From contig CAWEVI010000047.1 in assembly GCA_963812475.1 (NCBI GenBank), forward strand, positions 4,089 through 68,088: 64,000 nucleotides of DNA. The letters are read 5' to 3'. This document shows, piece by piece, positions 1 to 8,828 of this stretch. This stretch comes from JAMXLO01 sp963812475 (GTDB lineage: Bacteria > Pseudomonadota > Alphaproteobacteria > Acetobacterales > Acetobacteraceae). A program made the translations under genes and the position numbers. The first letter of the stretch is position 1, and each line of letters begins with the position of its first letter. The notes under the pieces are model-generated. The model made no database searches, was not told the DNA's origin, and saw only the letters and a program-made list of their open reading frames with translations.

Positions 1-2
1 TC

Positions 3-200
3 CCCGCCTACAGTCCGGACCTCAATCCGATCGAGCAGGCGATCGCCAAGTTGAAGGCACACCTGCGCAAACTGGCACCGCGCTCACCGCAGAGATTGAC
101 GGCGGCACTCCGCGACGGGCTACAGCAGTTCACTCCAGCCGAATGCGCCGCATTCCTGCGTCACTCAGGGTACGGTCAACCTAAACGGGGATTGGTCTAA
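3..200 (+). CDS. IS630-family transposase, C-terminal end only (cut by window edge)
   Basis: An open frame enters from the left edge and ends at a TAA at 198-200. Its first residues read PAYSPDLNPIEQAIAKLK, the third catalytic block (D..N..E) of IS630/Tc1-type DDE transposases, which cut and paste an insertion sequence into TA dinucleotides. Only about 65 C-terminal residues are visible, so it cannot be judged whether the element is intact. The IS630 copy ends in the next few bases, because a fragment of an unrelated transporter gene begins at about 210 on the opposite strand. The assignment rests on the DLNPIE motif and the C-terminal position and is fairly secure at family level. Confidence 0.8.
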   Translation, partial: PAYSPDLNPIEQAIAKLKAHLRKLAPRSPQRLTAALRDGLQQFTPAECAAFLRHSGYGQPKRGLV

Positions 201-207
201 TTGCCGA

Positions 208-348
208 CTACTGAGTAAGATCCACACCAAACAACAGCACAAACGTCGGAATGAGAAGCTCGCCCCCCGCCACGCCGAGCAGCGCGGATACGAAGCCAAT
301 TGCAAAACCCAAAACGATACCCGCTATGAGCTGGGCGGCTCCCGTGAA
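208..348 (-). pseudogene. TauE/SafE-family permease fragment, cut by the IS630 insertion
   Basis: Read on the minus strand, about 45 codons encode a hydrophobic stretch with the signature GFVSALLGVAGGELLIPTF and then LLFGVDL. This is the conserved glycine-rich loop and helix near the start of TauE/SafE anion permeases (DUF81), which export sulfite, sulfoacetate or other organic anions. The frame stops at 208-210, just where the IS630 element begins, and an in-frame stop lies just upstream at about 349-351. It is a non-functional scrap of a transporter gene; the rest, if present, lies beyond the left edge. Identification rests on one well-conserved motif block. Confidence 0.6.
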
Positions 349-407
349 TTACACCGTTGACCTGCACGAGAACAGTTGACCATTGGTGCCAATCGCGCGC
401 CGCCTAA

Positions 408-2058
408 CCCGCATTTCTCATACTGACGAGTAGCACCGCGGCATACATTCTGGTACCAGACCGAATATCGGCGCGGTTCTGCATTTGTAACTCGCGGTGC
501 CTCGTTTCGGCAGAGTTCCGCCCTCACCGCGGCCCTGGCGGCGTTGGCGGGCAGTATGGCATCTGTGCACTGTCTGGTTCGTATCAGGCGATAGCGTTGC
601 GCAGCCGGGCGTGGGCGAGTTCGAACGCGTCCTGCCATGGGCAGGCGGACGCCATTGCCACCTTGATCCGCCGTACGCTGACGCGGACCAGCGCACCGAT
701 CTTCAGCAGCTTCAGGCGAATGGTGCCGCAGGTTGCCTCAGCGAACTGCGTGTGGGCCAACCCGATGCGACGCAAGGCGCAGAGCAACACGTAAGCTATC
801 GAGGCGAACCACAGGCGGAGCTGGTTGGCTTGCATGGTCGCGGTGGACGTGCGGTCGGCGAACAGGTCGAGCTGACATTCTTTGATGCGGTTCTCCATGT
901 CGCCGCGGGCGCAGTAGATCTTTTCGTAGAGGTGCCGCGCGTTTGCCTCGCCGCCCTTGAGCGAGGTGACAATAAAGCGCGGATTGGCTTCGCCACCGGT
1001 CACCTCGGCCTTGCCGATGACCCGGCGTTCCCGGCTCCAGGTACTGAGCGTGGCGTAGCTGAAGTCCTTGAAGCAGCGCGCCGTCTTGCCGGTGCGGATG
1101 CTTTCGATCGTCGCGCTGATCAGCTCGGCAATGATCGCCTGCTCCAGCCGATCGTTGCGGGCCAAGCCGAACACGTAGTCCACGCGGTTTGCCTCACACC
1201 ATGCCATCAGTGGTTCGCGGGTGAAGCCGGAATCGCCGCGCAGCAGAATGCGTGTCCTTGGCCAGCGGCGGCGGATCTGCGCCACGATGCGGGCGAGCTC
1301 CTCCACCGCGCCGGCTGCGCCATCGATGTTCGAGCGGCGCAGCTTGGCCGCCAGCAGGTGTCGGCCGCAGAAGATGTAGAGCGGCAGGTAGCAGTAGCAG
1401 TCGTAATAGCCATGGAAGAACTTGCCTTCCTGGTTGCCGTGCAGCGGATCGTCGGTGGCATCGAGATCGAGGATGATCTGCTTGGGCGCCTTGTTATGAG
1501 CATCGAGGAAGACATCGACGAACAGTGTCTCGATCGCCGCAGGGTCGTGGCTGATCTTGTGATAACGCGTCGGTTCGGCACGGCTCAGTTCCAGCCGGTT
1601 CAGTGTTGATTTGCCGGCCAGCGGCGCGCAGTCGGAACGCTGCGCCTCCAGCTTGGCGGCCAGCACCGTCAGTATCGGGTCGTGCCGCAAGTCGTCATGG
1701 TCGTTCAGGTCCTCATAGCCCAGGGCGATACCGACGACGCGCTGCATCACCATGGTTTCGACCTGGTGCTCCACCAGCTCCGCGCTACGTGTATCGGTGA
1801 AGCAGGCGGCAAACCGCTCGGTCAGCCGGATCGCCCGATCGGTCTGGCCGAGCAACAAGGCGCCGGCGTCCGAGGTGATCGCGCCTCCGTCGAAGCCCGC
1901 CACCACATGGCGGCTTTCCACAGGTGGAAATTCGAACAAGGCGGGGGTACACTCTGTCGGCATTGGGGTTCTCCTAGGAATTCGAGAAAAACCGTGGCTG
2001 CAACACGATTCTCTCAGAACCCGGGCCCCAATGCACCCAATTCGGTGAGAAATGCGGG
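408..2058 (-). mobile_element. IS1380-family insertion sequence with 4-bp target duplication CTAA
   Basis: The element is bounded by near-perfect inverted repeats: cccgcatttctca at 408-420 and its complement tgagaaatgcggg at 2046-2058. The bases outside are CTAA on both sides (404-407 and 2059-2062), a 4-bp target-site duplication as expected for IS1380. The single transposase gene lies inside on the minus strand. Intact ends, intact transposase and perfect target duplication indicate a recent insertion that may still be mobile. Confidence 0.9.
584..1963 (-). CDS. IS1380-family transposase
   Basis: The gene encodes 459 residues, full length for IS1380 transposases (DDE superfamily with an RNase H fold). 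The N-terminus carries the family block with AGFDGGAITSDAGALLL, followed by a region around GIALGYEDLNDHDDLR and the first catalytic aspartate in IILDLDATDDPLHG (about residue 165). The second aspartate block is ILLRGDSGFTREPLMAWCE. The late E-containing block reads RGDMENRIKECQLDLFADR. The ATG lies about 80 bp inside the inverted repeat, the usual layout. No frameshift is visible. It acts in the cytoplasm on its own terminal repeats. Confidence 0.92.
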   Translation of the reverse strand: MPTECTPALFEFPPVESRHVVAGFDGGAITSDAGALLLGQTDRAIRLTERFAACFTDTRSAELVEHQVETMVMQRVVGIALGYEDLNDHDDLRHDPILTVLAAKLEAQRSDCAPLAGKSTLNRLELSRAEPTRYHKISHDPAAIETLFVDVFLDAHNKAPKQIILDLDATDDPLHGNQEGKFFHGYYDCYCYLPLYIFCGRHLLAAKLRRSNIDGAAGAVEELARIVAQIRRRWPRTRILLRGDSGFTREPLMAWCEANRVDYVFGLARNDRLEQAIIAELISATIESIRTGKTARCFKDFSYATLSTWSRERRVIGKAEVTGGEANPRFIVTSLKGGEANARHLYEKIYCARGDMENRIKECQLDLFADRTSTATMQANQLRLWFASIAYVLLCALRRIGLAHTQFAEATCGTIRLKLLKIGALVRVSVRRIKVAMASACPWQDAFELAHARLRNAIA

Positions 2059-2062
2059 CTAA

Positions 2063-2794
2063 GTCGTCGCCATGAAATCAGATCTGACTAATCAAGTGAT
2101 GGAACTTCAGCGTATAGCCAGTGATTGCTTTGGCAGCCTTGTGGCTCAGCAACATTCCTCGCCTTCACAGGCGCTGCCGCGATGTCGAGTTGGACAATCC
2201 GGACGTCCACGATACCTTCTCTTGGATGACCGGTAACCTTCGACACGAGGGCTACAAAACACAAAGCCAACCCATCGCCGTCTAAACTTCCACCTCGGCC
2301 GCGGACGCCGCGATCTGCTCGAGCGTGCATTGATGAGGCGCTTTGTCGGGACGCCAGCGCAGCAACCTGGTGCCATGCCTGACTTGAAGGCCAGACAGCG
2401 GAACCCGTCCCACCTTGAGCCGTGGAAGCAGCTGTTTGACCTTCGCCTCAGTTACACGCGATCGAGGAGCGGTCGAAGAACTAACCGACTGCGCGGCCGG
2501 GGAACGCGCTCCTGCGAGCCGGCCTTGGGGGTCAAATGCGCGGGGGCTCGAAAGCTTCCCGCCAAACGGCAATGGCGTCATAGCGCTCCGCCGGCATCCC
2601 CGGCGCCAGCCGGCCAATACGCCGGATCGTGCTGATCGAACGCAACGGGCGCTGATAAATTCTAGGCCAGCCGAGGCTGTCAGAACCCAACGGTCGCGGT
2701 CTGGCCCTGTCTCGCCGCCGAACGGAACTTCTTCGCAATTCTACAAGGCAAGCCCACTGTCCGCTTTTGGCGGGCGCAGGAGAGGAATTCGCAA
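2063..2794. other. 732-bp stretch without a recognisable intact gene
   Basis: Between the IS1380 element and the NADH dehydrogenase gene several short open frames overlap on both strands, but none shows a known domain, a good ribosome-binding site or consistent codon use. Two minus-strand segments, at about 2282-2460 and about 2535-2680, have protein-like composition in different frames, so a decayed minus-strand gene is possible but cannot be named. The last 20 bases hold a strong Shine-Dalgarno (aggagagg) for the gene at 2795. Confidence 0.5.
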
Positions 2795-4117
2795 ATGCAA
2801 CCGAATTCGAAGCGGCCAGTCGTCGTGATTATCGGTGCCGGGTTTGGGGGCATCACCGCAGCGCGTTCTTTGGCCGGAGGTGATGCCGACATTCTGGTAA
2901 TCGACAGAACAAATCATCACGTCTTCCAACCGCTGTTGTATCAGGCCGCGACTGCTGCACTGGCACCGTCGGACATCGCGAGCCCGGTGCGGGCCATGGT
3001 GCGGCGCAGTCGCGAAACTACCGTCATCATGGGCGAAGTCACTGGCGTGGATCCGGCACGGCGCGTGGTCGCGGTTAGGGAAACGGGCGAGTTCCAATAC
3101 AACTATCTCATCGTGGCGACCGGAGCCGCCTACAGCTGGTTCGGCCACGATGAGTGGGCAGCACATGCCACCGTGCTAAAGAGCCTAGAGGACGCCGATA
3201 TGATCAGGTTGCGGCTGTTGAGCGCGTTCGAGTGGGCCGAGAGTCGTGGTTCGCCTGCCGCGGTCCAGCGCCTGCTAACTTTTGTGATCGTTGGCGGAGG
3301 TCCGACTGGAGTAGAACTTGCCGGTGCGATCGCTGAGCTCGCGCGCTCGACGCTGGTCCGCGACTTTCGCCGCATCCGGTCCGAATCGGCTCGGATCGTC
3401 CTTTGCGAGGCGGGGCCTCGCCTGCTAACCGCATTTCCGCCAAGCCAGTCAGATTATGCAGTTCGTGCGCTTGGCACACTCGGGGTCGAGGTTCGACTTA
3501 GCTCCACAGTCGAGATGATTGATCCGTCCGGGGTGGTGACGTCCGGCGGGCGGATCGAAAGCGCTAACGTGTTCTGGTGTGCTGGTACCCGGGCGCGACC
3601 AGCGGCAAACTGGCTTGGTGCCGATGCCGCACACAACGGAGCGGTCAAGGTCCGACCCGATTGCTCGGTCCCTGGGCATGATGAGGTGTTTGTAATCGGC
3701 GACGTGGCCAGTATCGCCGGCCGCGATGGTAGACCCCTTCCAGGTCTGGCTGCCGTCGCCACGCAACAGGGCAAATACGTGGCTAAGGTGATCGCTCGCC
3801 GGATCGCAGGCCTACCGCCACCTGGCCCCTTCCGCTACCGAGATCTCGGCGCATTGGCTGTCATCGGCCGCTCGCATGCCGTCGCCGATCTCGGCCGGGT
3901 CCAGTTACGCGGCCTCCCCGCCTGGCTATTCTGGTCATTAGTGCACCTCTTTCTGCTGGCGGGATTTCGCAACCGGGTCGTGGTTTATGTGAACTGGTCC
4001 TGGGCTTGGTTCACTTACGGCAGGGGAGCGAGACTCATCATCGGCGTTCCGCCTCGAGCTGAGGCTGAGACACCAAACCGCGACTGCGTGGAGCGATCCC
4101 CAGCTGAAGGCGCCTAA
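2795..4117 (+). CDS. ndh: Type II NADH:quinone oxidoreductase (NDH-2-like) FAD protein
   Basis: A 440-residue pyridine nucleotide-disulphide oxidoreductase. The N-terminal FAD-binding Rossmann motif is GAGFGG (residues 14-19); a second nucleotide-binding motif, VIVGGGPTGVELAGA, lies near residue 165; the FAD-contacting block VFVIGDVA lies near residue 306. The C-terminal hundred residues include a hydrophobic, amphipathic stretch (LFWSLVHLFLLAGFRNRVVVYVNW), the membrane anchor of NDH-2 enzymes. Such enzymes pass electrons from NADH to quinone without pumping protons. The ATG follows a strong aggagagg site. The gene stands alone between two IS regions and reads as intact. A related single-component FAD dehydrogenase cannot be excluded. 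Confidence 0.85.
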   Translation: MQPNSKRPVVVIIGAGFGGITAARSLAGGDADILVIDRTNHHVFQPLLYQAATAALAPSDIASPVRAMVRRSRETTVIMGEVTGVDPARRVVAVRETGEFQYNYLIVATGAAYSWFGHDEWAAHATVLKSLEDADMIRLRLLSAFEWAESRGSPAAVQRLLTFVIVGGGPTGVELAGAIAELARSTLVRDFRRIRSESARIVLCEAGPRLLTAFPPSQSDYAVRALGTLGVEVRLSSTVEMIDPSGVVTSGGRIESANVFWCAGTRARPAANWLGADAAHNGAVKVRPDCSVPGHDEVFVIGDVASIAGRDGRPLPGLAAVATQQGKYVAKVIARRIAGLPPPGPFRYRDLGALAVIGRSHAVADLGRVQLRGLPAWLFWSLVHLFLLAGFRNRVVVYVNWSWAWFTYGRGARLIIGVPPRAEAETPNRDCVERSPAEGA

Positions 4118-4353
4118 GCAGGGTTGCGGAAGCGTATGGCAGAGATCCGTCAGGGACACCGCGCCGGCGCTTATCTTAGCCGGTACTTCGCCGAGCGCGG
4201 CGGCCGACGCACCGCGCTCGCTACAGCCGCTCCAATCGGCCCTGGCGCGGAGAGCGGACGCTCAGCCTCGACCTGGTGCTGCAATGCCCGCGCCGATCAA
4301 TGCTCTTGGTCCAGCTGGCACAGTGCCGCGCAAGGATGCTGAGACCACGAGGA

Positions 4354-4973
4354 CAACGGTCGGGCAGCCAGCGTTTGGTTTGCAGGATCGCCTGTCGCGC
4401 CCAGTCAGTCAGCGTCTTGTGCCGCTTGCGGTGCTTTTCGCTCCACCGCGCCGATGGGGCGAGAACAGTCAGGAACGGCAGCGCCCAATGTCGGCCGGAC
4501 CAGCTTATCGGCACCACCACCATCAGCGACAGCCAGCGCAGACCACTGGTCTTCACAAAGTGCCCCTTCGAGGACCGCACCGGGTCGCGGTAGATGCCGC
4601 GCGCTTTGATGCGCGCGCCCCAACGCCGCTCGATGGTGTCGTCGATCCCGATCACCACCGGACCGTTGGGCAACAGCCGCTCCAGCAGGTGCAGCAGCAG
4701 CCGTCGCGCCACGGCGCGTGCGTCCCAGCGGGCTCGGCCCAGCACCTCATGGTAGCGACGGAACTGCGGCGCCTCGCCCAGCCCCATGACACGCAGCGCC
4801 TGGGTGACGGTGCGCTTGCCGGGAGCCAGCACTGCGCCGGCCACCAGGACCAGAACACGGTTCCACACCGGCGCGGTGAAGCAAGAGCGGAACACCGACA
4901 GCCAAGCGGCCAGGGCCGGTGGGGTCAGATGCGGATCGAACGCCGTAGCGGCGCGCAGACGATTCGGTGTCAT
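4354..4973 (-). pseudogene. Truncated IS4/IS701-like DDE transposase
   Basis: The N-terminal 207 residues of the transposase remain, starting at the ATG at 4973 (MTPNRLRAATAF) and including the first catalytic block VIGIDDTIERRWG. After WLPDR the frame runs into foreign sequence and ends at 4221 with a non-homologous tail. The second and third catalytic residues are absent, so no active enzyme can be made. The complete version is at 24183-25577. Confidence 0.85.
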
Positions 4974-5054
4974 CCCAGTCGTAGAATCGAGTCGTGCCGA
5001 TGCCGCAAGAGTCTGCCGGCGACATCCGCCGGCGCGGCGCTCTATCGTAAACGC

Positions 5055-5339
5055 ATGGCCGAAGATCCGATCATCCAGCGCATCGAGAGTTTCCGCTGTC
5101 GTCGCGGGCAACTGTTCGCCGAACGCCGCAACCGTGGCTACACGCTATATCGTGCCAGTTCCGGCGCGCTTGTCGCGCGCCTCAGGCCGACCGGCCAGGA
5201 CGATCGGGTCGAGGTGCTCTATTGGTCGCTGTGGAAGGAACGTTGGACCAACGCTGGCCCATTCGGGCGCACCGTACTGCCCCTCAACCAAGCCCTCAAG
5301 TTCATCGCCTCAGAGGACATCTTCTGGGCTATTCAATAG
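5055..5339 (+). CDS. Small conserved protein carried by the IS element (DUF3024-like), copy 1
   Basis: A 94-residue protein, transcribed divergently from the transposase, that lies inside the insertion sequence and is present identically in both copies (see 25659-25943). It reads as a small globular domain with YTLYRASSGALVARLRP, then VEVLYWSLWKERW and a C-terminal SEDIFWAIQ. The spacing of W/Y blocks and the terminal D-x-FW motif resemble DUF3024 proteins, whose function is unknown. The 5' end overlaps a possible upstream extension of the transposase frame, which favours the shorter transposase start. It is a passenger or regulatory gene of the element; the DUF3024 link is a weak visual match. 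Confidence 0.55.
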   Translation: MAEDPIIQRIESFRCRRGQLFAERRNRGYTLYRASSGALVARLRPTGQDDRVEVLYWSLWKERWTNAGPFGRTVLPLNQALKFIASEDIFWAIQ

Positions 5340-5439
5340 CGGTGCCCCGGCACCGAAAATGCGGAAAGTCAAGCTGTTGCTATGGCTGCGAAAGCCGAAG
5401 ACACTACAGTCGCCCATATCATTGAAGCGTGCTGTGGCG

Positions 5440-8400
5440 ATGGATGTCGGAAATTGGCTGCAGAAGCTCGGACTCGAGCAATACGGGCTGATATTCCACG
5501 ACAACAACGTCGACGCCCAGGTACTGCCCCACCTGACGGCCGACGACCTGATCAGCATCGGCGTGAGCTCGCTCGGTCATCGCCGCAAGCTGCTCGCCGC
5601 GATTGCCGCTCTCGGCGCCGAGCTGCGCGCCGGCGTGCCGGCGGCTTCCCCCGCCGCACCGGCACCAGCCGATGCCGAACGCCGGCAGCTCACCGTGATG
5701 TTCTGCGACCTGGTCGGCTCCACGGCGCTGTCGGCGCGGCTCGATCCCGAGGACCTGCGCGAGATCATCGGCGCGTATCATCGCGCCGTCGCCGGGATCG
5801 TCGCCGGGCTCGATGGTTTCGTCGCCAAATACATGGGTGACGGTGTCCTGGTCTATTTCGGTTATCCGCAAGCGCATGAGGATGACGCCGAGCGGGCAGT
5901 CCGGGCGGGGCTGGGCGCCGTCGACGCGGTCGGTCGCCTCGACGTCAAATCCGCTAGGCTTCAGACCCGCGTCGGCATTGCCACTGGATTGGTCGTCGTC
6001 GGCGACCTGATCGGCGAAGGCTCGGCGCAGGAACAATCGGTGGTCGGTGAAACACCGAACCTTGCCGCCCGTCTGCACGCCTTGGCCGAGCCGGACGCGG
6101 TCGTCATTGCCGCGGGGACCCGCCGCCTGGTTGGCGGCCTGTTCGACTACCGCGATCTCGGCGCCGTCGAGCTGAAAGGCATCGCCAGGCCGGTACCGGT
6201 CTGGCAGGTGCTGCGTCCGAGCGTCGTCGCGAGTCGGTTCGAGGCATTGCGCGGGTCGGCACTGACCCGGCTGATCGGCCGCGATGAGGATATCGACCTG
6301 CTGCTGCGTCGCTGGGCCCGCGCCAGGGCCGGCGACGGCCAGGTGGTGTTGATCTCCGGCGAGCCCGGCCTCGGCAAGTCGCGCATGACAGCGGCATTGG
6401 AGGAGCACCTCCACGCCGAGCCGCATCTCCGCCTGCGTTATTACTGCTCACCGTATCGCCGGGACAGCGCGCTGTTTCCCTTTATCGACCAGCTTGGCCG
6501 CGCGGCCGGATTCGCGCGCGACGATCCGCCGGCGGCCAGGCTGGCGAAGCTCGAGGCCGCGCTGGCCCCCGCCATGCCGCCGGGCGAGGACGTGGCATTC
6601 CTCGCCGATCTGCTGTCGCTGCCGGCTTCGGAGCGCCACCGGCTGCCGGATCTCAGCCCGCAGCGTAAGAAGGAAAGGACACTGGAGGCGCTGATCCGGC
6701 AGCTCGAGGGCCTGGCACGGCAGCAGCCCGTGGTGATGGTGTTCGAGGACGCGCACTGGATCGACCCGACCTCACGCGAGTTGCTCGACCTTGCCGTCGA
6801 GCGGGTGCGCGGCCTGCCGGTGTTGATGATCGTGACGTTCCGTCCCGACTTCCAGCCGGCCTGGACCGGCCGGCCGCGGGTCAGCACGCTGACGCTGAAT
6901 CGCCTGGACCAGCGCGACCGGACCGTTCTGGTCGAGCAGATCGCCGGCGGCAAGGCATTGCCCGATGAGGTCGTCGCCCAGATCGTCGAGCGCGCCGATG
7001 GCGTGCCGCTGTTCGTCGAGGAATTGACCAAGCACGTGATGGAGAGTGGTTTGCTGCGCGAGGAGGCCGGCCGCTACGTGCTGAACGGCCCGTTGTCGCC
7101 CTTCGCGATCCCGACGAGCCTGCACGATTCACTGATGGCGCGTCTCGACCGCCAAGGTCCGGCGCGGCAGGTGGCGCAGATCGGCGCGGCGATCGGACGC
7201 CAGTTCGGCTACGAATTGTTGCGCGCGGTCGCCCGGCTTCCCGCGAACGAGCTGCAGGCGTCGCTCGCTCGCCTGGTCGACGCCGAGCTGATCTTCCAAC
7301 GCGGCGCGCCGCCCGAGGCGGTCTATACCTTCAAGCACGCGCTGGTGCAGGACGCGGCGCATGGCAGCCTGCTGCGCAGTGCCAGGCAGCCCTTGCACGG
7401 GCGCATCGCCGAAGTTCTGCAGGTCTCGTTCCCCGATATCGCCGCTACGCAGCCCGAGGTGGTGGCGTACCATCTTACCGAGGCGCAGGCGTACGCGCAG
7501 GCCATCTTGTGGTGGCGCCGCGCGGGTCAGCGCAACGTGCACGCCTCGGCGAACCTTGAAGCCACGGTGCACTTCAGCCGCTGCATTGCGCTGTTGGAAA
7601 GCCTGCCCGAGAACGCCGAGCGTGACGCTATCGAACTCGACATCCGCATCGACCTCGGCATCGCGTTGGCGGGAACCAGCGTCTACACCGCGCGGGAGTG
7701 GGAACCCAACACGGACCGGCTGCTGGTGCTCGCGGAGCGGATCGCCGCGGCCGACAAGCTGCTGCCGATCCTGTGGCAGCAATGGCGATTCGTCTTTTCC
7801 ACATGCAAGGACATGGACCGCGCGCTGATGCTCGCGCGACACATTCTCGCCATCGCCGGAAGCGGCGGCGACGAAGGGTCGCTGGTGATGGCCCACCGGG
7901 TCCTGGGCATGTCCCTGGTCGGATGCGGCCAGGTTGCCGAAGCGTGCCACCATTTGGAGCATGCGATCGCGCACTATGTCGTCGACCAGCACGCCGGGCT
8001 TGCCGATGTCTTCGCCTTCGACCAGCGCCTGGTCGCCATGGCCTATCTCGCGCTGGCCCTGGTGCAGCGCGGATACATCGATCAGGGCAGGCGGATGGCG
8101 GATCAGGTCCACGCCGAAACACTCAGCCGGGATCACGCGGTCACCACTGGGCTGGTGCTGAGCATGCGGTTGGGCGTCCACATGCTGCTGCGAGAGAGCG
8201 AGGGGCTGGGCGCCACCGCGGCGGACCTGCTTCGGCTGCAGACCCGCCATCCCCACCGCGGCCGTGAAGTGGTCGCCGCCAGTGCTCTGGCGCTGCTCGA
8301 CGCGCGTGCGAACGGCACAGCGAGTGCGCTGGCCGCCGCGCGCGAAGGGATCGACGAGTTGCGGCGTCTGAACTGGCTGTTCTGGGTCCCCTGGCTGCAA

Positions 8401-8820
8401 ATGATGATGCTCGAGATTTATCTCAACCGCCACCGTTTGGATGAGGCACGCAGCCTCCTCGATCAATTGGACGATTTTATCGGTTCTACGGGATATGCCC
8501 TGCTCAAGTCCGAGCTTTGCCGTCTGCGGGCCGAACTGCGCCAGATGATGGGCGAGACGCCGGCCGCGATCGAAGGTCAGTTCATGCTCGCCCTCGAGGT
8601 CGGGCGAGAGCAGGGCGCCATGTTGGCGCAGTTGCGCGCCGCGACCGGCCTCACGCGGCATTTCCACGATCTTGGGCGAGAGGACGCCCCGGGGCTGCTC
8701 GAGCCGATCCTGTCCTGGTTTAACGAAGCGACGGAAAGCCCCGATGTCCGCCTTGCCCGGTCGGTACTTGACGCACTCGGACAGGGATGTACCAAATTTG
8801 CTGTCCGTAATGCGGATTGA
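5440..8820 (+). CDS. SAM-domain class III nucleotide cyclase with AAA-ATPase and C-terminal repeat region
   Basis: A 1126-residue soluble signalling protein. Residues 1-65 form a SAM domain (WLQKLGLEQYGLIF ... LGHRRKLLAAI). Residues about 80-255 form a class III adenylate/guanylate cyclase domain with both metal-binding aspartates, in FCDLVGS (D90) and YMGDGVLVYFG (D134). A P-loop ATPase follows, with Walker A SGEPGLGKSRM near residue 308 and Walker B VVMVFEDAHWID near 430. The C-terminal ~450 residues are helical, TPR-like. This architecture is common in rhizobia and other alphaproteobacteria and would make cAMP in response to a signal sensed by the ATPase/repeat part. The ATG at 5440 was chosen because it starts the SAM domain; the open frame upstream runs through IS DNA. 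The stop is 8 bp before the next gene, suggesting co-transcription with the LodA-like genes. Confidence 0.88.
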   Translation: MDVGNWLQKLGLEQYGLIFHDNNVDAQVLPHLTADDLISIGVSSLGHRRKLLAAIAALGAELRAGVPAASPAAPAPADAERRQLTVMFCDLVGSTALSARLDPEDLREIIGAYHRAVAGIVAGLDGFVAKYMGDGVLVYFGYPQAHEDDAERAVRAGLGAVDAVGRLDVKSARLQTRVGIATGLVVVGDLIGEGSAQEQSVVGETPNLAARLHALAEPDAVVIAAGTRRLVGGLFDYRDLGAVELKGIARPVPVWQVLRPSVVASRFEALRGSALTRLIGRDEDIDLLLRRWARARAGDGQVVLISGEPGLGKSRMTAALEEHLHAEPHLRLRYYCSPYRRDSALFPFIDQLGRAAGFARDDPPAARLAKLEAALAPAMPPGEDVAFLADLLSLPASERHRLPDLSPQRKKERTLEALIRQLEGLARQQPVVMVFEDAHWIDPTSRELLDLAVERVRGLPVLMIVTFRPDFQPAWTGRPRVSTLTLNRLDQRDRTVLVEQIAGGKALPDEVVAQIVERADGVPLFVEELTKHVMESGLLREEAGRYVLNGPLSPFAIPTSLHDSLMARLDRQGPARQVAQIGAAIGRQFGYELLRAVARLPANELQASLARLVDAELIFQRGAPPEAVYTFKHALVQDAAHGSLLRSARQPLHGRIAEVLQVSFPDIAATQPEVVAYHLTEAQAYAQAILWWRRAGQRNVHASANLEATVHFSRCIALLESLPENAERDAIELDIRIDLGIALAGTSVYTAREWEPNTDRLLVLAERIAAADKLLPILWQQWRFVFSTCKDMDRALMLARHILAIAGSGGDEGSLVMAHRVLGMSLVGCGQVAEACHHLEHAIAHYVVDQHAGLADVFAFDQRLVAMAYLALALVQRGYIDQGRRMADQVHAETLSRDHAVTTGLVLSMRLGVHMLLRESEGLGATAADLLRLQTRHPHRGREVVAASALALLDARANGTASALAAAREGIDELRRLNWLFWVPWLQMMMLEIYLNRHRLDEARSLLDQLDDFIGSTGYALLKSELCRLRAELRQMMGETPAAIEGQFMLALEVGREQGAMLAQLRAATGLTRHFHDLGREDAPGLLEPILSWFNEATESPDVRLARSVLDALGQGCTKFAVRNAD

Positions 8821-8828
8821 GGGTGGCA

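Larger units (their letters stand above)
4354..5373 (-). mobile_element. Truncated copy of an IS4/IS701-like element (copy 1)
   Basis: Positions 4354-5370 match the full copy at 24958-25974 with only a few base changes. The right terminal repeat is present (tgcggaaagtc, 5360-5370, with a change at 5371), but about 790 bp of the left part, including the second and third catalytic blocks and the left inverted repeat, is gone. The deletion joins unrelated DNA at 4353. This copy cannot move by itself. It sits directly upstream of the cyclase operon, so its right end now forms that operon's 5' flank. Confidence 0.85.

Noticed and set aside
497..1609. 370-codon plus-strand frame over the IS1380 transposase
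   Set aside because: Antisense shadow of a clearly recognised transposase; no domain.
4786..8820. 1344-codon open frame running from within the IS copy into the cyclase
   Set aside because: The first 218 codons are antisense to the transposase and repeat in the second IS copy; the true protein begins at the SAM domain at 5440.
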